Made by a program: the position numbers and the translations under genes. Under the pieces are notes generated by a model that was given only the letters and a program-made list of their open reading frames with translations, had not been told where the DNA came from and did no database searches. This document shows positions 7,713 to 15,293 of a DNA stretch of 54,293 nt, piece after piece; position 1 is the stretch's first letter, and the number at the start of each line of letters is the position of its first letter. The DNA is from Candidatus Peribacteraceae bacterium. GTDB lineage: Bacteria > Patescibacteriota > Gracilibacteria > Peribacterales > Peribacteraceae. The stretch is from assembly GCA_030750465.1 (NCBI GenBank), contig JASMHZ010000004.1, positions 1-54,293 on the forward strand, in the 5' to 3' direction.

Positions 7713-7870
7713 GTTCTATCAAGAGAGGCGCCGAGCCCTCCTCCGCTCCTTACGGAGCTTCGGAAGGGCAAGGGATCTGGCCCTATAGCGTCCACCAACC
7801 AGCCACGTAAAAATCGCTTCGCGATCACGTGGCACGGTGGTAAATCCAGCCCCTAAGGGGGAAGATAGCA
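7713..7870 (+). ncRNA. S-box (SAM-I) riboswitch upstream of metK
   Basis: The leader follows the SAM-I aptamer layout. A closing P1 stem (CTATC at 7716-7720 with GATAG at 7864-7868) is followed by the conserved AAGAGAGGCGCCGAG segment and a P2 arm extended by an extra GC hairpin. Then come GGGATCTGGCCC, a CACCAACC segment, and CACGGTGGTAAATCCAGCCC leading to GGGGGAAGATAGC. These match the S-box consensus blocks (TATCAAGAGAGG, GGGA-CTGGCCC, CAACC, GGTG-AAATCC, GAAAGATA) in order. Its place before metK fits feedback control by S-adenosylmethionine. A hairpin followed by a short T-run at 7881-7906 would be the expression platform terminator. Confidence 0.85.
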
Positions 7871-7880
7871 ATCAAATTAG

Positions 7881-7906
7881 CTCTTCCTCTGCGGGAAGAG
7901 TTCTTT
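7881..7906 (+). terminator. Riboswitch-controlled intrinsic terminator
   Basis: CTCTTCC and GGAAGAG form a seven-pair stem followed by TTCTTT, ten bases after the aptamer. This is the expected position for SAM-dependent transcription termination ahead of metK. The T-run is imperfect. Confidence 0.6.
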
Positions 7907-7910
7907 AAAA

Positions 7911-8012
7911 CAACAATCGACACGTCACGCTTTGCGTGACTGTCAACAATCAACAATCAACATAGTCGATTGTTGAAAGGCCCGAAGGGCCGTGTTGATT
8001 GTCGATTGTATA
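7911..8012. repeat. Inverted repeat of the CAATCGACAATCAACA word in the metK leader
   Basis: Copies of ACAATCGACA/ATCAACA on the left (7911-7963) face GTCGATTGTTGA and GTGTTGATTGTCGATTGT on the right (7966-8010). Inner hairpins GTCACGC-TTT-GCGTGAC and GGCCC-GAA-GGGCC decorate the arms. It lies between the terminator and the metK start. The same word forms the element at 20319-20415. Confidence 0.65.
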
Positions 8013-8035
8013 TCAATTTTTTCCCACAACTTACT

Positions 8036-9217
8036 ATGTCCTACTATTTTACATCAGAATCCGTAACCGAAGGCCATCCAGATAAGATCTGCGATCAGAT
8101 CAGCGACGCCATACTTGATGCAGTTTTGACTGACGATCCCAATGGTGCATGTTGTTGTGAGTGTTATACGACTACAGGATTGATCATCGTTGGAGGAGAA
8201 ATTACAACAACCACTTATGTGGATGTTCAGAAAATCTCACGCGGAATTCTGAAAGAAATAGGATATGACAATGCAGACTATGGAATTGATTTCAAGAGTT
8301 GCAGTGTTATCAATGTCATTCATGAACAAAGCCCAGATATTGCGCAGGGAGAAGATACAGAGGAGGGCAAGCACAAAGCTCAAGGAGCGGGTGATCAGGG
8401 GATGATGTTTGGTTATGCATGCAACGAAACCCCAGAGCTTATGCCGCTTCCAATTACATTAGCTCACAAATTAGCCAAGAGACTTGCTGCTGTCAGAAAA
8501 GATGGAACTATTGAGTACCTTAGACCCGATGGTAAAACTCAAGTGACAATTGAATATGATGATGAGGACAGGGCAGTCAGAATAGATACTGTTGTAATCG
8601 CAGCACAACATAATGATGGAATTGACGGCACAAAGATCAGGTCAGATATCATTGAACATGTTATCAAGCCTGTATGTGGAGATTACTTGGACGTAAATAC
8701 TAAGTATCTGATTAACGAAACTGGTCAATTTATTGTTGGTGGACCGCACGGAGATACGGGACTCACCGGTCGCAAGATAATTGTAGATACTTATGGTGGA
8801 GTTGGAAGGCACGGCGGAGGAGCATTCAGTGGGAAAGTTCCTAACAAGTCAGACAGAAACGGTGCTTATATGGCCAGGTATATTACAAAGAATGTTGTGG
8901 CTGCAAAGTTAGCTGATAAATGCGAAGTTCAAATAGCATATGCAATTGGATACCCCGAGCCTGTGTCGGTAAATGTGAATACCTTTGGTACGGGGAAAGT
9001 ATCCGATCGCGCAATCGAAGAAGCTGTAAAAGAAACCTTCGACATGACTCCTGCAGGCATAAACCGTCACCTCGATCTGCTCCGTCCTCAATACCGCCAT
9101 CTTGCCGCTTACGGACACATGGGAAGGGAAGATCTGGATGTAAGGTGGGAGAAGACGGATAAGACTGCTGAGCTTTTGAGTGCTGTTCAGAAAAAGAAGA
9201 CGGAAACTCTCGTTTAG
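8036..9217 (+). CDS. metK: S-adenosylmethionine synthetase
   Basis: This 393-residue enzyme makes S-adenosylmethionine from methionine and ATP. It shows the ATP-site start [44 protein letters not shown] in the middle, the P-loop-like [21 protein letters not shown], and [28 protein letters not shown]. Length and motifs are complete. The start is the ATG at 8036 ([17 protein letters not shown]); the upstream TTG extension runs through the inverted repeat and is not credible. It is controlled by the S-box riboswitch upstream. Confidence 0.97.
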   Translation: MSYYFTSESVTEGHPDKICDQISDAILDAVLTDDPNGACCCECYTTTGLIIVGGEITTTTYVDVQKISRGILKEIGYDNADYGIDFKSCSVINVIHEQSPDIAQGEDTEEGKHKAQGAGDQGMMFGYACNETPELMPLPITLAHKLAKRLAAVRKDGTIEYLRPDGKTQVTIEYDDEDRAVRIDTVVIAAQHNDGIDGTKIRSDIIEHVIKPVCGDYLDVNTKYLINETGQFIVGGPHGDTGLTGRKIIVDTYGGVGRHGGGAFSGKVPNKSDRNGAYMARYITKNVVAAKLADKCEVQIAYAIGYPEPVSVNVNTFGTGKVSDRAIEEAVKETFDMTPAGINRHLDLLRPQYRHLAAYGHMGREDLDVRWEKTDKTAELLSAVQKKKTETLV

Positions 9218-9301
9218 GTCAGGTAGGTCAGGTAAGTAGGGTAGGGCCTCATTACTCCCGAACCTGTATTCTGTCTGATGCGAGGAACATACGTGCTATT
9301 A

Positions 9302-9538
9302 CTATTTTCTTTCGATAGTTAAAACCCTACTAATAGCCTTATCTACAGACCCTTCAACTTGCGTAATCATGCATACAATAGATTCTTTTTGGGAATCTGG
9401 ATCTGGAGGTTCAATACTTACTTCGCCAACCCCTATAGGAGCTGCAGTACGGCACTGTGGAAATTCTATGGGATCCCCTCTTTCAAGTCGCGCGAACTGA
9501 TCTTCGTCGGCAATTAAAGAGTTCATATTTGATACCAA
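9302..9538 (-). CDS. Hypothetical protein, second copy of an in-frame tandem duplication
   Basis: This is a 78-codon frame encoding an acidic protein of unknown function (LIADEDQFARLERG..., ending RVLTIERK). An upstream copy of the same 78 codons joins it in frame without a stop codon (LIAKDDEQFSQLEKRG... RVLTIERKL). The DNA offset between copies is exactly 234 bp, for example TTCTTTCGAT at 9307 and 9541. The only start codon in frame is the TTG at 9538, at the junction. The true gene may therefore cover both copies, with its start lost to a frameshift. Confidence 0.5.
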   Translation of the reverse strand: MVSNMNSLIADEDQFARLERGDPIEFPQCRTAAPIGVGEVSIEPPDPDSQKESIVCMITQVEGSVDKAISRVLTIERK

Positions 9539-9780
9539 TTTTCTTTCGATAGTTAAAACCCTACCAATATCACCTACAGCTTCTTGAACGTGTGTAATAA
9601 TGCATTCAATAGGTTCTTGGGTACCTGAATCTGGAGCTTCAATACGTATTGGGCCAGCTCCTATAGGAGCTGCAGTAACGGCTTGTTGATATTCTATGGA
9701 ATCACCTCTTTTTTCAAGTTGCGAGAACTGCTCGTCGTCTTTGGCAATTAAAAAACCCTCCGCTGAACTTTGAAATGCAT
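9539..9780 (-). pseudogene. Upstream copy of the 78-codon repeat, start frameshifted at a T6 run
   Basis: The frame reads continuously into 9302-9538 but contains no ATG, GTG or TTG. An ATG at 9780 (MHFKVQRRVF) is in the wrong frame by one base. Adding one T to the run of six T (on the minus strand, 9750-9755) would join that ATG to the repeat frame. This is either a recent frameshift, a sequencing or assembly slip in a homopolymer, or transcriptional slippage. Confidence 0.5.
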
Positions 9781-9861
9781 CACTTGGGATGAGGTATTAC
9801 ACTCATTCCATGTCACATCATCATTTCTCAACTACAGAGCGTTCTGAGATAGTAATTGTCT

Positions 9862-9952
9862 GAACCATGATTTACTTGATTTAAGGATTAGCTTGATTAC
9901 AGGGAATGATTTTTAATCCTGTCTATTCTTTAATCCTTCTAATCAAGGTTCA
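9862..9952. repeat. Inverted repeat of GGATTAAAG / TTGATTA words
   Basis: The left arm 9862-9903 (GAACCATGATTT ... AAGGATTAGCTTGATTACAGG) pairs with the right arm 9918-9952 (CCTGTCTATTCTTTAATCC ... AATCAAGGTTC). It lies directly after the stop codon of the amidase gene and may act as its terminator. The remainder of the gap from 9781 shows nothing else I can name. Confidence 0.55.
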
Positions 9953-9954
9953 AA

Positions 9955-12189
9955 CTACGGCAATCCCTTAATCTCCGTCCCGCGATAATAGTATTCGAGG
10001 ATTTCCTCGGCCTTCTTGCCTTCATTCGCTTGGCCCTCGGCACCACATCCAGACATTCCAACACCGTGGCCTCGCAGAGTCATTCCTTTGCACCATGGAT
10101 CTGCTTTGCTGTTAAACACTTCCGAGAAGGGGAATCCGCGCCATCCACGCTCTTCAGGCGATCTTGTGCGTCCATCATCTGTGCTGAAGTAAGGAGTTTT
10201 AACAATCTTTCCGTATTTACTTATGATCAGTCCACTTGTGCTTTCCACAGCTTTTACCCAGCGAGGATTTTTTTCTTCAAAATGAATTCCGCCGTAAGCT
10301 TGGAAACGGGCAGGGGAGTCGTCGCCATCGTAAGGTTTGCCTGGGAATTTTGTGTGGCTGGGATGGATGTAGTATGCGGCGTAACTTCTGGCAGCAATTG
10401 CGAACGCGCGTTGTTTTTCATAAGGTTCTGAATCAGGTTCTTCGGCAAGCCCCCACAAATAATGCTCAAGCGGCAGTTCATTAATCAAAACTAATTCGTT
10501 ATCAATTACTCTGCATTCAATAACTCCTCTAAATCTGTTTGCCGAACGAGGCCAGTTTGCAACAGTCGTAATCCCCGACCCTGGATCAATTCGAATAGAT
10601 TCTCCCGAAAGATACATTCCTCCTGTGTTCCTATCCTGTGCGCTTTGCGGTTGCGGGACGTATTGTTGCTGCGCATGCTTTGGAGTTGGGACCGGAACTA
10701 GATTGCGATGCGGAGTTCTGACTGCGCATTTGACTCCTTCCTTCTGCAAAGTCAGATTACGGCTGCCGGTGGGCTGGCCGTTAACTTTTGGAAGAGTGTT
10801 CGTTTCAATTTTAATTATGTCATTTGTATAGCTCAGTCTGATCCGAATTGTCTTGTCGGATGATGCGACAGCTTTGTGCGTTATGGTTTCATTTTGATTT
10901 TGAGATTCCCTTATTATTGCGCGTTCTTTGACCAGGGATGTCCTTTGTCTGGATTTTCTTGCAGATTCGGGCAGAGGAACTCTCCTGCCCTCAGCCTTTA
11001 GTGTAAAACTCAAGTCTCCGATCTTAAGCTGGTAAGCTCGTGCTTGGCGGGGGAGTTGTATGCGCAATTGCATGACCTGCGTATCGCGGGATTTAATTTT
11101 GCTCGGTGATATCAACTCTTTTCTGACCAAAATCTCGCGTCCGTTTATTTTTTGCCATACTCCGATTCTTTTACTGCTTCTTTCTACGCGGGCAAGTCTG
11201 GCTCTTCTTGGTACGGCAGATTCCCCTGCTATGTATTGCAATTGTATATACAAATTGCTACTCGGCCTTCCAATTATTTCAGTCGATCCAGTTGTTCTGA
11301 GGATAGGCTGACGCGCCTCAAGCTCAGTCAGTCTGGAAAGCTTGCGTGCGTAAGTACTGTCCTGCCTTCGTTTTGAAGTGGGTGAAATTATCAGCGATCC
11401 AAACTTTCCTGCTGCGGTTTGCGAGCGAATCTGAGGCACTACTTCGTCTAAATTATATCCCGGGCATTTAGTATGGCCGGCATCCTTATGTCCAACGATA
11501 GGAGATGTAAGTTTCCCGTGAAATCGAACTTTCCCTTTCAGATTTAAGCCGTATTCGTTAGCAAGGTAGGCAAGCAATTGTTTGAGGCTTCTAAGCTGGT
11601 TTTGAGTCGGACGTTCAACTTCGAAGTTCCCCATCAGAGCAATTCCAATAGTACTGGTATTTCCACAGTATAAGTGTCCTCCAATTACGCTCTTGCCTCC
11701 GTTTCTTCCCTCGAAGATATTCCCCTTCTCGTCTATTACAAAATGGTATCCAATGTCTCCCCAGCCTATCTTATCGGCATGATATGTATAAAGAGCTTTC
11801 ATTCGCTCGGTCGGGGATCTGTCATCACCTGCGAGCTTAAGTGCAGTGTGATGAACGACCAGAAGTTTTACTCTGGGAGAATATTCTCTTGCCCATCTTA
11901 ATTTCTGGCCGCTTGAATCATGAGTGACAAGATTTGTTTTCTTAAAATCCTGCGGATATTTCCTCTTCCAGTCGTTGCACTCCTTCGCTCTATCCGAAAG
12001 CCTACCGGTTTCTCCAACATCGCTCGCATTAAGTGACATTGTTCCATTCTTGGAATTAGTTAGAAGCTCTTCATCTGCTCCCCACTCTGCGCGTGAAATA
12101 ATTTTCGGGCGCATAGCGCCTCTGGCACTGGCATCCGAAACAAAGGTCAGGGCTAAAATAAAAGCGATGATGGGAATACTGCGTCGCAT
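9955..12189 (-). CDS. Secreted PGRP-type amidase fused to a SpoIID/LytB domain
   Basis: The 744-residue protein starts with a signal peptide (MRRSIPIIAFILALTFVSDASA). A peptidoglycan-recognition/N-acetylmuramoyl-L-alanine amidase domain spans about 107-265. It has the zinc-site pattern HHTAL, GYHFVIDEKGNIFEGR, and GHKDAGHTKCPG. A low-complexity basic middle follows, then a C-terminal SpoIID/LytB domain (about 560-740) with NELPLEHYLWGLAEEP, RAFAIAARSYAAYYI and GHGVGMSGCGA. SpoIID domains are lytic transglycosylases acting on denuded glycan, so the protein couples stem-peptide removal with glycan cleavage. The ATG at 12189 is chosen because of the signal peptide and a TATAAT ending nine bases upstream; an upstream start would bury the signal. 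Confidence 0.9.
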   Translation of the reverse strand: MRRSIPIIAFILALTFVSDASARGAMRPKIISRAEWGADEELLTNSKNGTMSLNASDVGETGRLSDRAKECNDWKRKYPQDFKKTNLVTHDSSGQKLRWAREYSPRVKLLVVHHTALKLAGDDRSPTERMKALYTYHADKIGWGDIGYHFVIDEKGNIFEGRNGGKSVIGGHLYCGNTSTIGIALMGNFEVERPTQNQLRSLKQLLAYLANEYGLNLKGKVRFHGKLTSPIVGHKDAGHTKCPGYNLDEVVPQIRSQTAAGKFGSLIISPTSKRRQDSTYARKLSRLTELEARQPILRTTGSTEIIGRPSSNLYIQLQYIAGESAVPRRARLARVERSSKRIGVWQKINGREILVRKELISPSKIKSRDTQVMQLRIQLPRQARAYQLKIGDLSFTLKAEGRRVPLPESARKSRQRTSLVKERAIIRESQNQNETITHKAVASSDKTIRIRLSYTNDIIKIETNTLPKVNGQPTGSRNLTLQKEGVKCAVRTPHRNLVPVPTPKHAQQQYVPQPQSAQDRNTGGMYLSGESIRIDPGSGITTVANWPRSANRFRGVIECRVIDNELVLINELPLEHYLWGLAEEPDSEPYEKQRAFAIAARSYAAYYIHPSHTKFPGKPYDGDDSPARFQAYGGIHFEEKNPRWVKAVESTSGLIISKYGKIVKTPYFSTDDGRTRSPEERGWRGFPFSEVFNSKADPWCKGMTLRGHGVGMSGCGAEGQANEGKKAEEILEYYYRGTEIKGLP

Positions 12190-12241
12190 CGGGACTTTAT
12201 TATAGCGATCGCTAAGAGGTCTGTCTGTTTGGTTTATTTGC

Positions 12242-12511
12242 CTAAATAGAAGATAGAACCTTCCTTTGTACTTCTTTAAGAGGAGTGTACAGGCGATAGG
12301 CAACAAACAATCCACGTTTCCTTCTGGAAAGAAATCCTGCGCTTTCAAGTATTTGCAGATGTTTGGAAGTTGCCTGGTGTTTTAATCCTATTGTTTTTGC
12401 AATTGTGCCTACTGTTGCGGAATGCTTCTTTTTTAGAAATACAAGAATATGCAATCTCTTACGGTTAGCTGCTGCCTTATATGTTCGTTCGAGTGCGTTT
12501 AATTTTTTCAT
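12242..12511 (-). CDS. ArsR-family winged-helix repressor
   Basis: The 89-residue protein is almost entirely a winged helix-turn-helix. Positions about 10-35 carry KAAANRKRLHILVFLKKK. The recognition region IGLKHQATSKHLQILESAGFLSRRKRG is typical of ArsR proteins. No cysteine pair for metal sensing is visible, so it may not sense arsenic or cadmium. Two perfect 20-bp palindromes lie upstream, one overlapping its -35 box, which points to autoregulation. It precedes the amidase-SpoIID gene on the same strand, but that gene appears to have its own promoter. Confidence 0.85.
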   Translation of the reverse strand: MKKLNALERTYKAAANRKRLHILVFLKKKHSATVGTIAKTIGLKHQATSKHLQILESAGFLSRRKRGLFVAYRLYTPLKEVQRKVLSSI

Positions 12512-12524
12512 GAGCTTGAGTTTG

Positions 12525-12552
12525 AGTATAGCATGCGGTTTGTTTATATCAA
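12525..12552 (-). promoter_or_regulatory. arsR promoter
   Basis: On the minus strand TTGATA (plus positions 12547-12552) and TATACT (12525-12530) are 16 bases apart. Transcription would begin about seven bases before the ATG at 12511. The -35 box touches the proximal operator. Confidence 0.6.
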
Positions 12553-12571
12553 ACTATTCAATTGAATAGTT
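12552..12571. promoter_or_regulatory. Proximal ArsR operator, perfect 20-bp palindrome
   Basis: AACTATTCAATTGAATAGTT is perfectly palindromic and abuts the -35 box of arsR. It differs from the distal site by one base pair per half-site (AACTA[T/A]TCAA). A bound dimer would block polymerase. Confidence 0.65.
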
Positions 12572-12616
12572 GAATAATGAATCATTGCGATCAAGTAAGT
12601 TGACATTTATATAGTC

Positions 12617-12636
12617 AACTAATCAATTGATTAGTT
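12617..12636. promoter_or_regulatory. Distal ArsR operator, perfect 20-bp palindrome
   Basis: AACTAATCAATTGATTAGTT is centred 65 bp from the proximal site, about six helical turns. This would allow the two sites to be bound on the same face of the helix. An extra GTTGAC/GTCAAC inverted pair (12599-12619) overlaps its left edge. Confidence 0.6.
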
Positions 12637-12660
12637 TACTAATAACAGTGAATACACAAA

Positions 12661-13785
12661 TCAGACTTTGTTATCTTCAAGTAATTTGCAATATCTCTTC
12701 ACCATCTTATTCACAGTGAATTGCTGTTGGGCGGTCTTGAAACCGGCTTTTGCGACAGAGTTCCTCAGATCTGCGTTATCAATCAATTTCAAAATTCCCT
12801 CCTTCAATTTTTCAACTGAAGCAGCTTCAACCACAATCGCATCCTTGCCATCTTCAAGATAATCAGCAATTCCACAGGCATCAGTTACAACTACAGGAAC
12901 TTCCAGCATCATAGCTTCGGCAATAACCAATCCGAACGGGTCGTGTTCGCGAGAAGGGAGGACGAGGAGGTCAGTTGATTTGTAAAAAGAACATAAATCT
13001 TCAACTCTGGACTTGAGAGCAATTGGCAATTGGCAATTAGCAATTGACTCCTTGATTTGATCTGCGTCACGGCCTGAGCCAACTATTGTTAGATTAATTC
13101 CTCGAATATCTTTGACAGCATCAATTAAGAGATCAACACCTTTGTCCTTTGTTAGTCGAGAGATGCATCCGATGTGGAGGTAGTATGGGTGTGGGCGGGC
13201 GTTCGGGTTCGGGTTCGGATTTGGGTTCGGGTTCGAGATGAATCGATCAGGATCTATTCCATTTGGAATTGCAACAACCTTATCTTCAGGGAAGCCAAGA
13301 TTTACATAAATCTTTTTACTGAGCTCAGAGACAACAATTGTTGTTGCATTATTGCTTAGCTTTCTTAAACGTTGGAGCCAGGGGTTCCGGGTCAGCCAGC
13401 GTCCGACTCGGTCATGTTCTAGCCAGAAAGTTCGAATATTCGAATATTCGAATATTCGAGTCAACAATAATTTCTCAGTCAGACTCAACATGATAACAGC
13501 ATCAGCCTTTGGTAAATTGTCGACTGCTTGTTCCAGCAATTTCTTCATTCCCTTCTTCCTCCACAGAAAATTTACGGCTCCCCATTTGGTTACGGGAGGA
13601 GGGCCGATTGTAAGTTGGGTAACGGGGATCTTCCTCCTCTTACATTCCTTAAGGAGAGTCGGGCAACTTCCCAAGAATCTAACCTCGTGGCCGTGCTGGA
13701 TCAATCCTTCCATCAGAGACAGAACCTGTACTTCAGCCCCGCCGTAAGCCGATTCTAGGGGGAATCTGGTGAAGAGGATCCTCAT
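12661..13785 (-). CDS. GT4-family glycosyltransferase with in-frame repeat insertions
   Basis: The 374-residue GT-B glycosyltransferase has the donor-domain motif pattern of family GT4: IGCISRLTKDKGVDLLIDAV, then REHDPFGLVIAEAMMLEVPVVVTDACGI with the E-x7-E pattern. The N-terminus MRILFTRFPLESAYGGAEVQ fixes the start at 13785. An upstream extension to 13863 is encoded by an AATTGACAA-word repeat and is doubtful. Three stretches look inserted. NPNPNPNPNPNA (13198-13237) comes from the GGTTCGG word, SIANCQLPIA (about 13020-13045) from the CAATTGGC word, and IFEYSNIR (13432-13462) from a tandem GAATATTC word. Their ends fall between expected secondary-structure elements. Likely role: envelope polysaccharide synthesis. 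Confidence 0.85.
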   Translation of the reverse strand: MRILFTRFPLESAYGGAEVQVLSLMEGLIQHGHEVRFLGSCPTLLKECKRRKIPVTQLTIGPPPVTKWGAVNFLWRKKGMKKLLEQAVDNLPKADAVIMLSLTEKLLLTRIFEYSNIRTFWLEHDRVGRWLTRNPWLQRLRKLSNNATTIVVSELSKKIYVNLGFPEDKVVAIPNGIDPDRFISNPNPNPNPNPNARPHPYYLHIGCISRLTKDKGVDLLIDAVKDIRGINLTIVGSGRDADQIKESIANCQLPIALKSRVEDLCSFYKSTDLLVLPSREHDPFGLVIAEAMMLEVPVVVTDACGIADYLEDGKDAIVVEAASVEKLKEGILKLIDNADLRNSVAKAGFKTAQQQFTVNKMVKRYCKLLEDNKV

Positions 13786-13863
13786 GGATCTATGATTAAC
13801 TAACAATTGACAACTTACAACTAACAAGTCGATTTTTTGGTTCAATTGGCTCGTTAGAATCAA

Positions 13864-15162
13864 TTATCCAATCTTCTTTTGCCCACCCATATAATCCCTA
13901 AGTACCTTAGGAACTGTAATAGTTCCATCTTCATTCTGGTAAATCTCGAGAATCGGTATAAGTATCCTTGGGGTCGCAATACAGGTGGAATTCAGCGTAT
14001 GCACAAATTTCTTATTACCATCTGCATCTTCATACTTAATATTTAGTCTTCGCGCCTGATAGTCGCCAAGGTAAGAACACGAATGAGTTTCACCGTATGA
14101 ATCACGACTTGGCATCCATGTCTCGATGTCTTGCATGAATATTTTTCCTTTGCCCATGTCTCCTGTCGAATTAGTCACAATGCGGTAGGGAAGTTCCAGA
14201 GCCTGCATAACATCTTCTGCATTACTTAAGATTTCATTAAACATCTTCAGTCCTTCCTCTTGGTCAGCCTTACAAAGAACCACTTGCTCAATCTTTTGGA
14301 ACTGATGAATGCGATAAAGACCCTTCGTATCTTTTCCATAAGTCCCCGCTTCTCTGCGGAAACATGGCGAATAACCTGCATACCTCAGGGGTAGATCTTC
14401 TTCCTTCAAGACTTCACCTGAATGATAACTGGCTACAGTTACTTCCGAAGTTCCAACCATGTACAAGTTATCAGATTCAATCGGATCATCTTTATTAGCT
14501 TGTCCTCCAAGCGCATATATATTCTCCTGATCAACGCCCGGGAAAAATCCTGTTCCCATAAAGCAATCGTAAGTTGCCATGTAAGGCGGAGTAAATTGGG
14601 TCCAGCCTTTCTCTCTCAGTTTATCCAATGAGAATTGGAGCACGGCCATCTCTAGCCTTGCGCCATCGCCTTTAAGCACATAACTCCTTGCGCCCGCCAT
14701 CTTTACACCTCTTGGAATATCCAGAATATCAAGCTTTTCACCAAGGGTTACGTGATCCTTTGGATCAAATTTAAATTTCGGCAAATCCCCAACTTTCTTT
14801 ACCTCTTCATTTGATTCATCATCTTTTCCAACCGGAACAGAATCAAGCGGAATCTGAGGTAGATCGAGTTGCATTGCCTTCCAGTTTTCTTCAATTGAAT
14901 TCAATGCGGTCTCTTCAGTCTTAAGGTCATCGCTAAATGTTTTCATCTCGGCAAGCATTTTCTCTTTTTCAGCTCCTTTGAGAGTCGGGATCTTCTTTGA
15001 TACTTCATTCTTCTTTGCGCGCATTTCTTCTACTCTCACAAGCTTCTCTTTCCTATCTTCATCCAATTTCAGAAAATCCTTAACAGAAACATCAAGGAAT
15101 TTGTCCTTAACGGCTTTTTCGTAGGCTTTGGGATTAGCCCGAAGAGCATCGAGGTCGATCAT
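13864..15162 (-). CDS. serS: Seryl-tRNA synthetase
   Basis: The class II synthetase of 432 residues charges tRNA-Ser. The N-terminal 110 residues form the long antiparallel coiled coil (RKEKLVRVEEMRAKKNEVSKK onward). The catalytic core shows YMVGTSEVTVASYHSGEV, motif 2 with YSPCFRREAGTYGKDTKGLYRIHQF, and motif 3 as NSTCIATPRILIPILE. I moved the start from an ATG at 15177 to the ATG at 15162. The protein then begins MIDLDALRANP as expected for the family, and a TATTCT hexamer ends six bases upstream, matching the leaderless pattern seen elsewhere. Confidence 0.95.
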   Translation of the reverse strand: MIDLDALRANPKAYEKAVKDKFLDVSVKDFLKLDEDRKEKLVRVEEMRAKKNEVSKKIPTLKGAEKEKMLAEMKTFSDDLKTEETALNSIEENWKAMQLDLPQIPLDSVPVGKDDESNEEVKKVGDLPKFKFDPKDHVTLGEKLDILDIPRGVKMAGARSYVLKGDGARLEMAVLQFSLDKLREKGWTQFTPPYMATYDCFMGTGFFPGVDQENIYALGGQANKDDPIESDNLYMVGTSEVTVASYHSGEVLKEEDLPLRYAGYSPCFRREAGTYGKDTKGLYRIHQFQKIEQVVLCKADQEEGLKMFNEILSNAEDVMQALELPYRIVTNSTGDMGKGKIFMQDIETWMPSRDSYGETHSCSYLGDYQARRLNIKYEDADGNKKFVHTLNSTCIATPRILIPILEIYQNEDGTITVPKVLRDYMGGQKKIG

Positions 15163-15180
15163 GGGGATAGAATACATTAT

Positions 15181-15292
15181 CTGACCTCACCCCCCAACCC
15201 CCTCTCCTCCATGGAGGAGAGGGGGAGGTTCTTATTTACCAATAACAAAGCTCTCTTCTCCTTTGCAAAGGAGAAGGGCTGGGGATGAGGTC
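15181..15292. repeat. GACCTCACCCC-word inverted repeat with GGAGAGG hairpins
   Basis: The outer arms TGACCTCACCCCCCAACCCC and GGGCTGGGGATGAGGTCA enclose two inner hairpins, CCTCTCCTCC-ATGGAGGAGAGG and CTTCTCCTTTGCAAAGGAGAAG. It sits upstream of serS. Related GGGGAGAGGG hairpins occur at 44111-44277 and 52493-52527. Confidence 0.65.
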
Positions 15293-15293
15293 A

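Noticed and set aside
10030-10431. 133-codon plus-strand frame inside the amidase-SpoIID gene
   Set aside because: It is antisense to the conserved SpoIID domain, and its composition follows the host gene.
13198-13237. Tandem GGTTCGG units considered as a CRISPR or minisatellite
   Set aside because: Units are 6-12 bp without unique spacers, and no cas gene is present. It is an in-frame word repeat.
12661-13863. Longer start of the GT4 gene at 13863
   Set aside because: The extra 26 residues are translated from an AATTGACAA-word repeat, while the family N-terminus begins at MRILFTRFP (13785).
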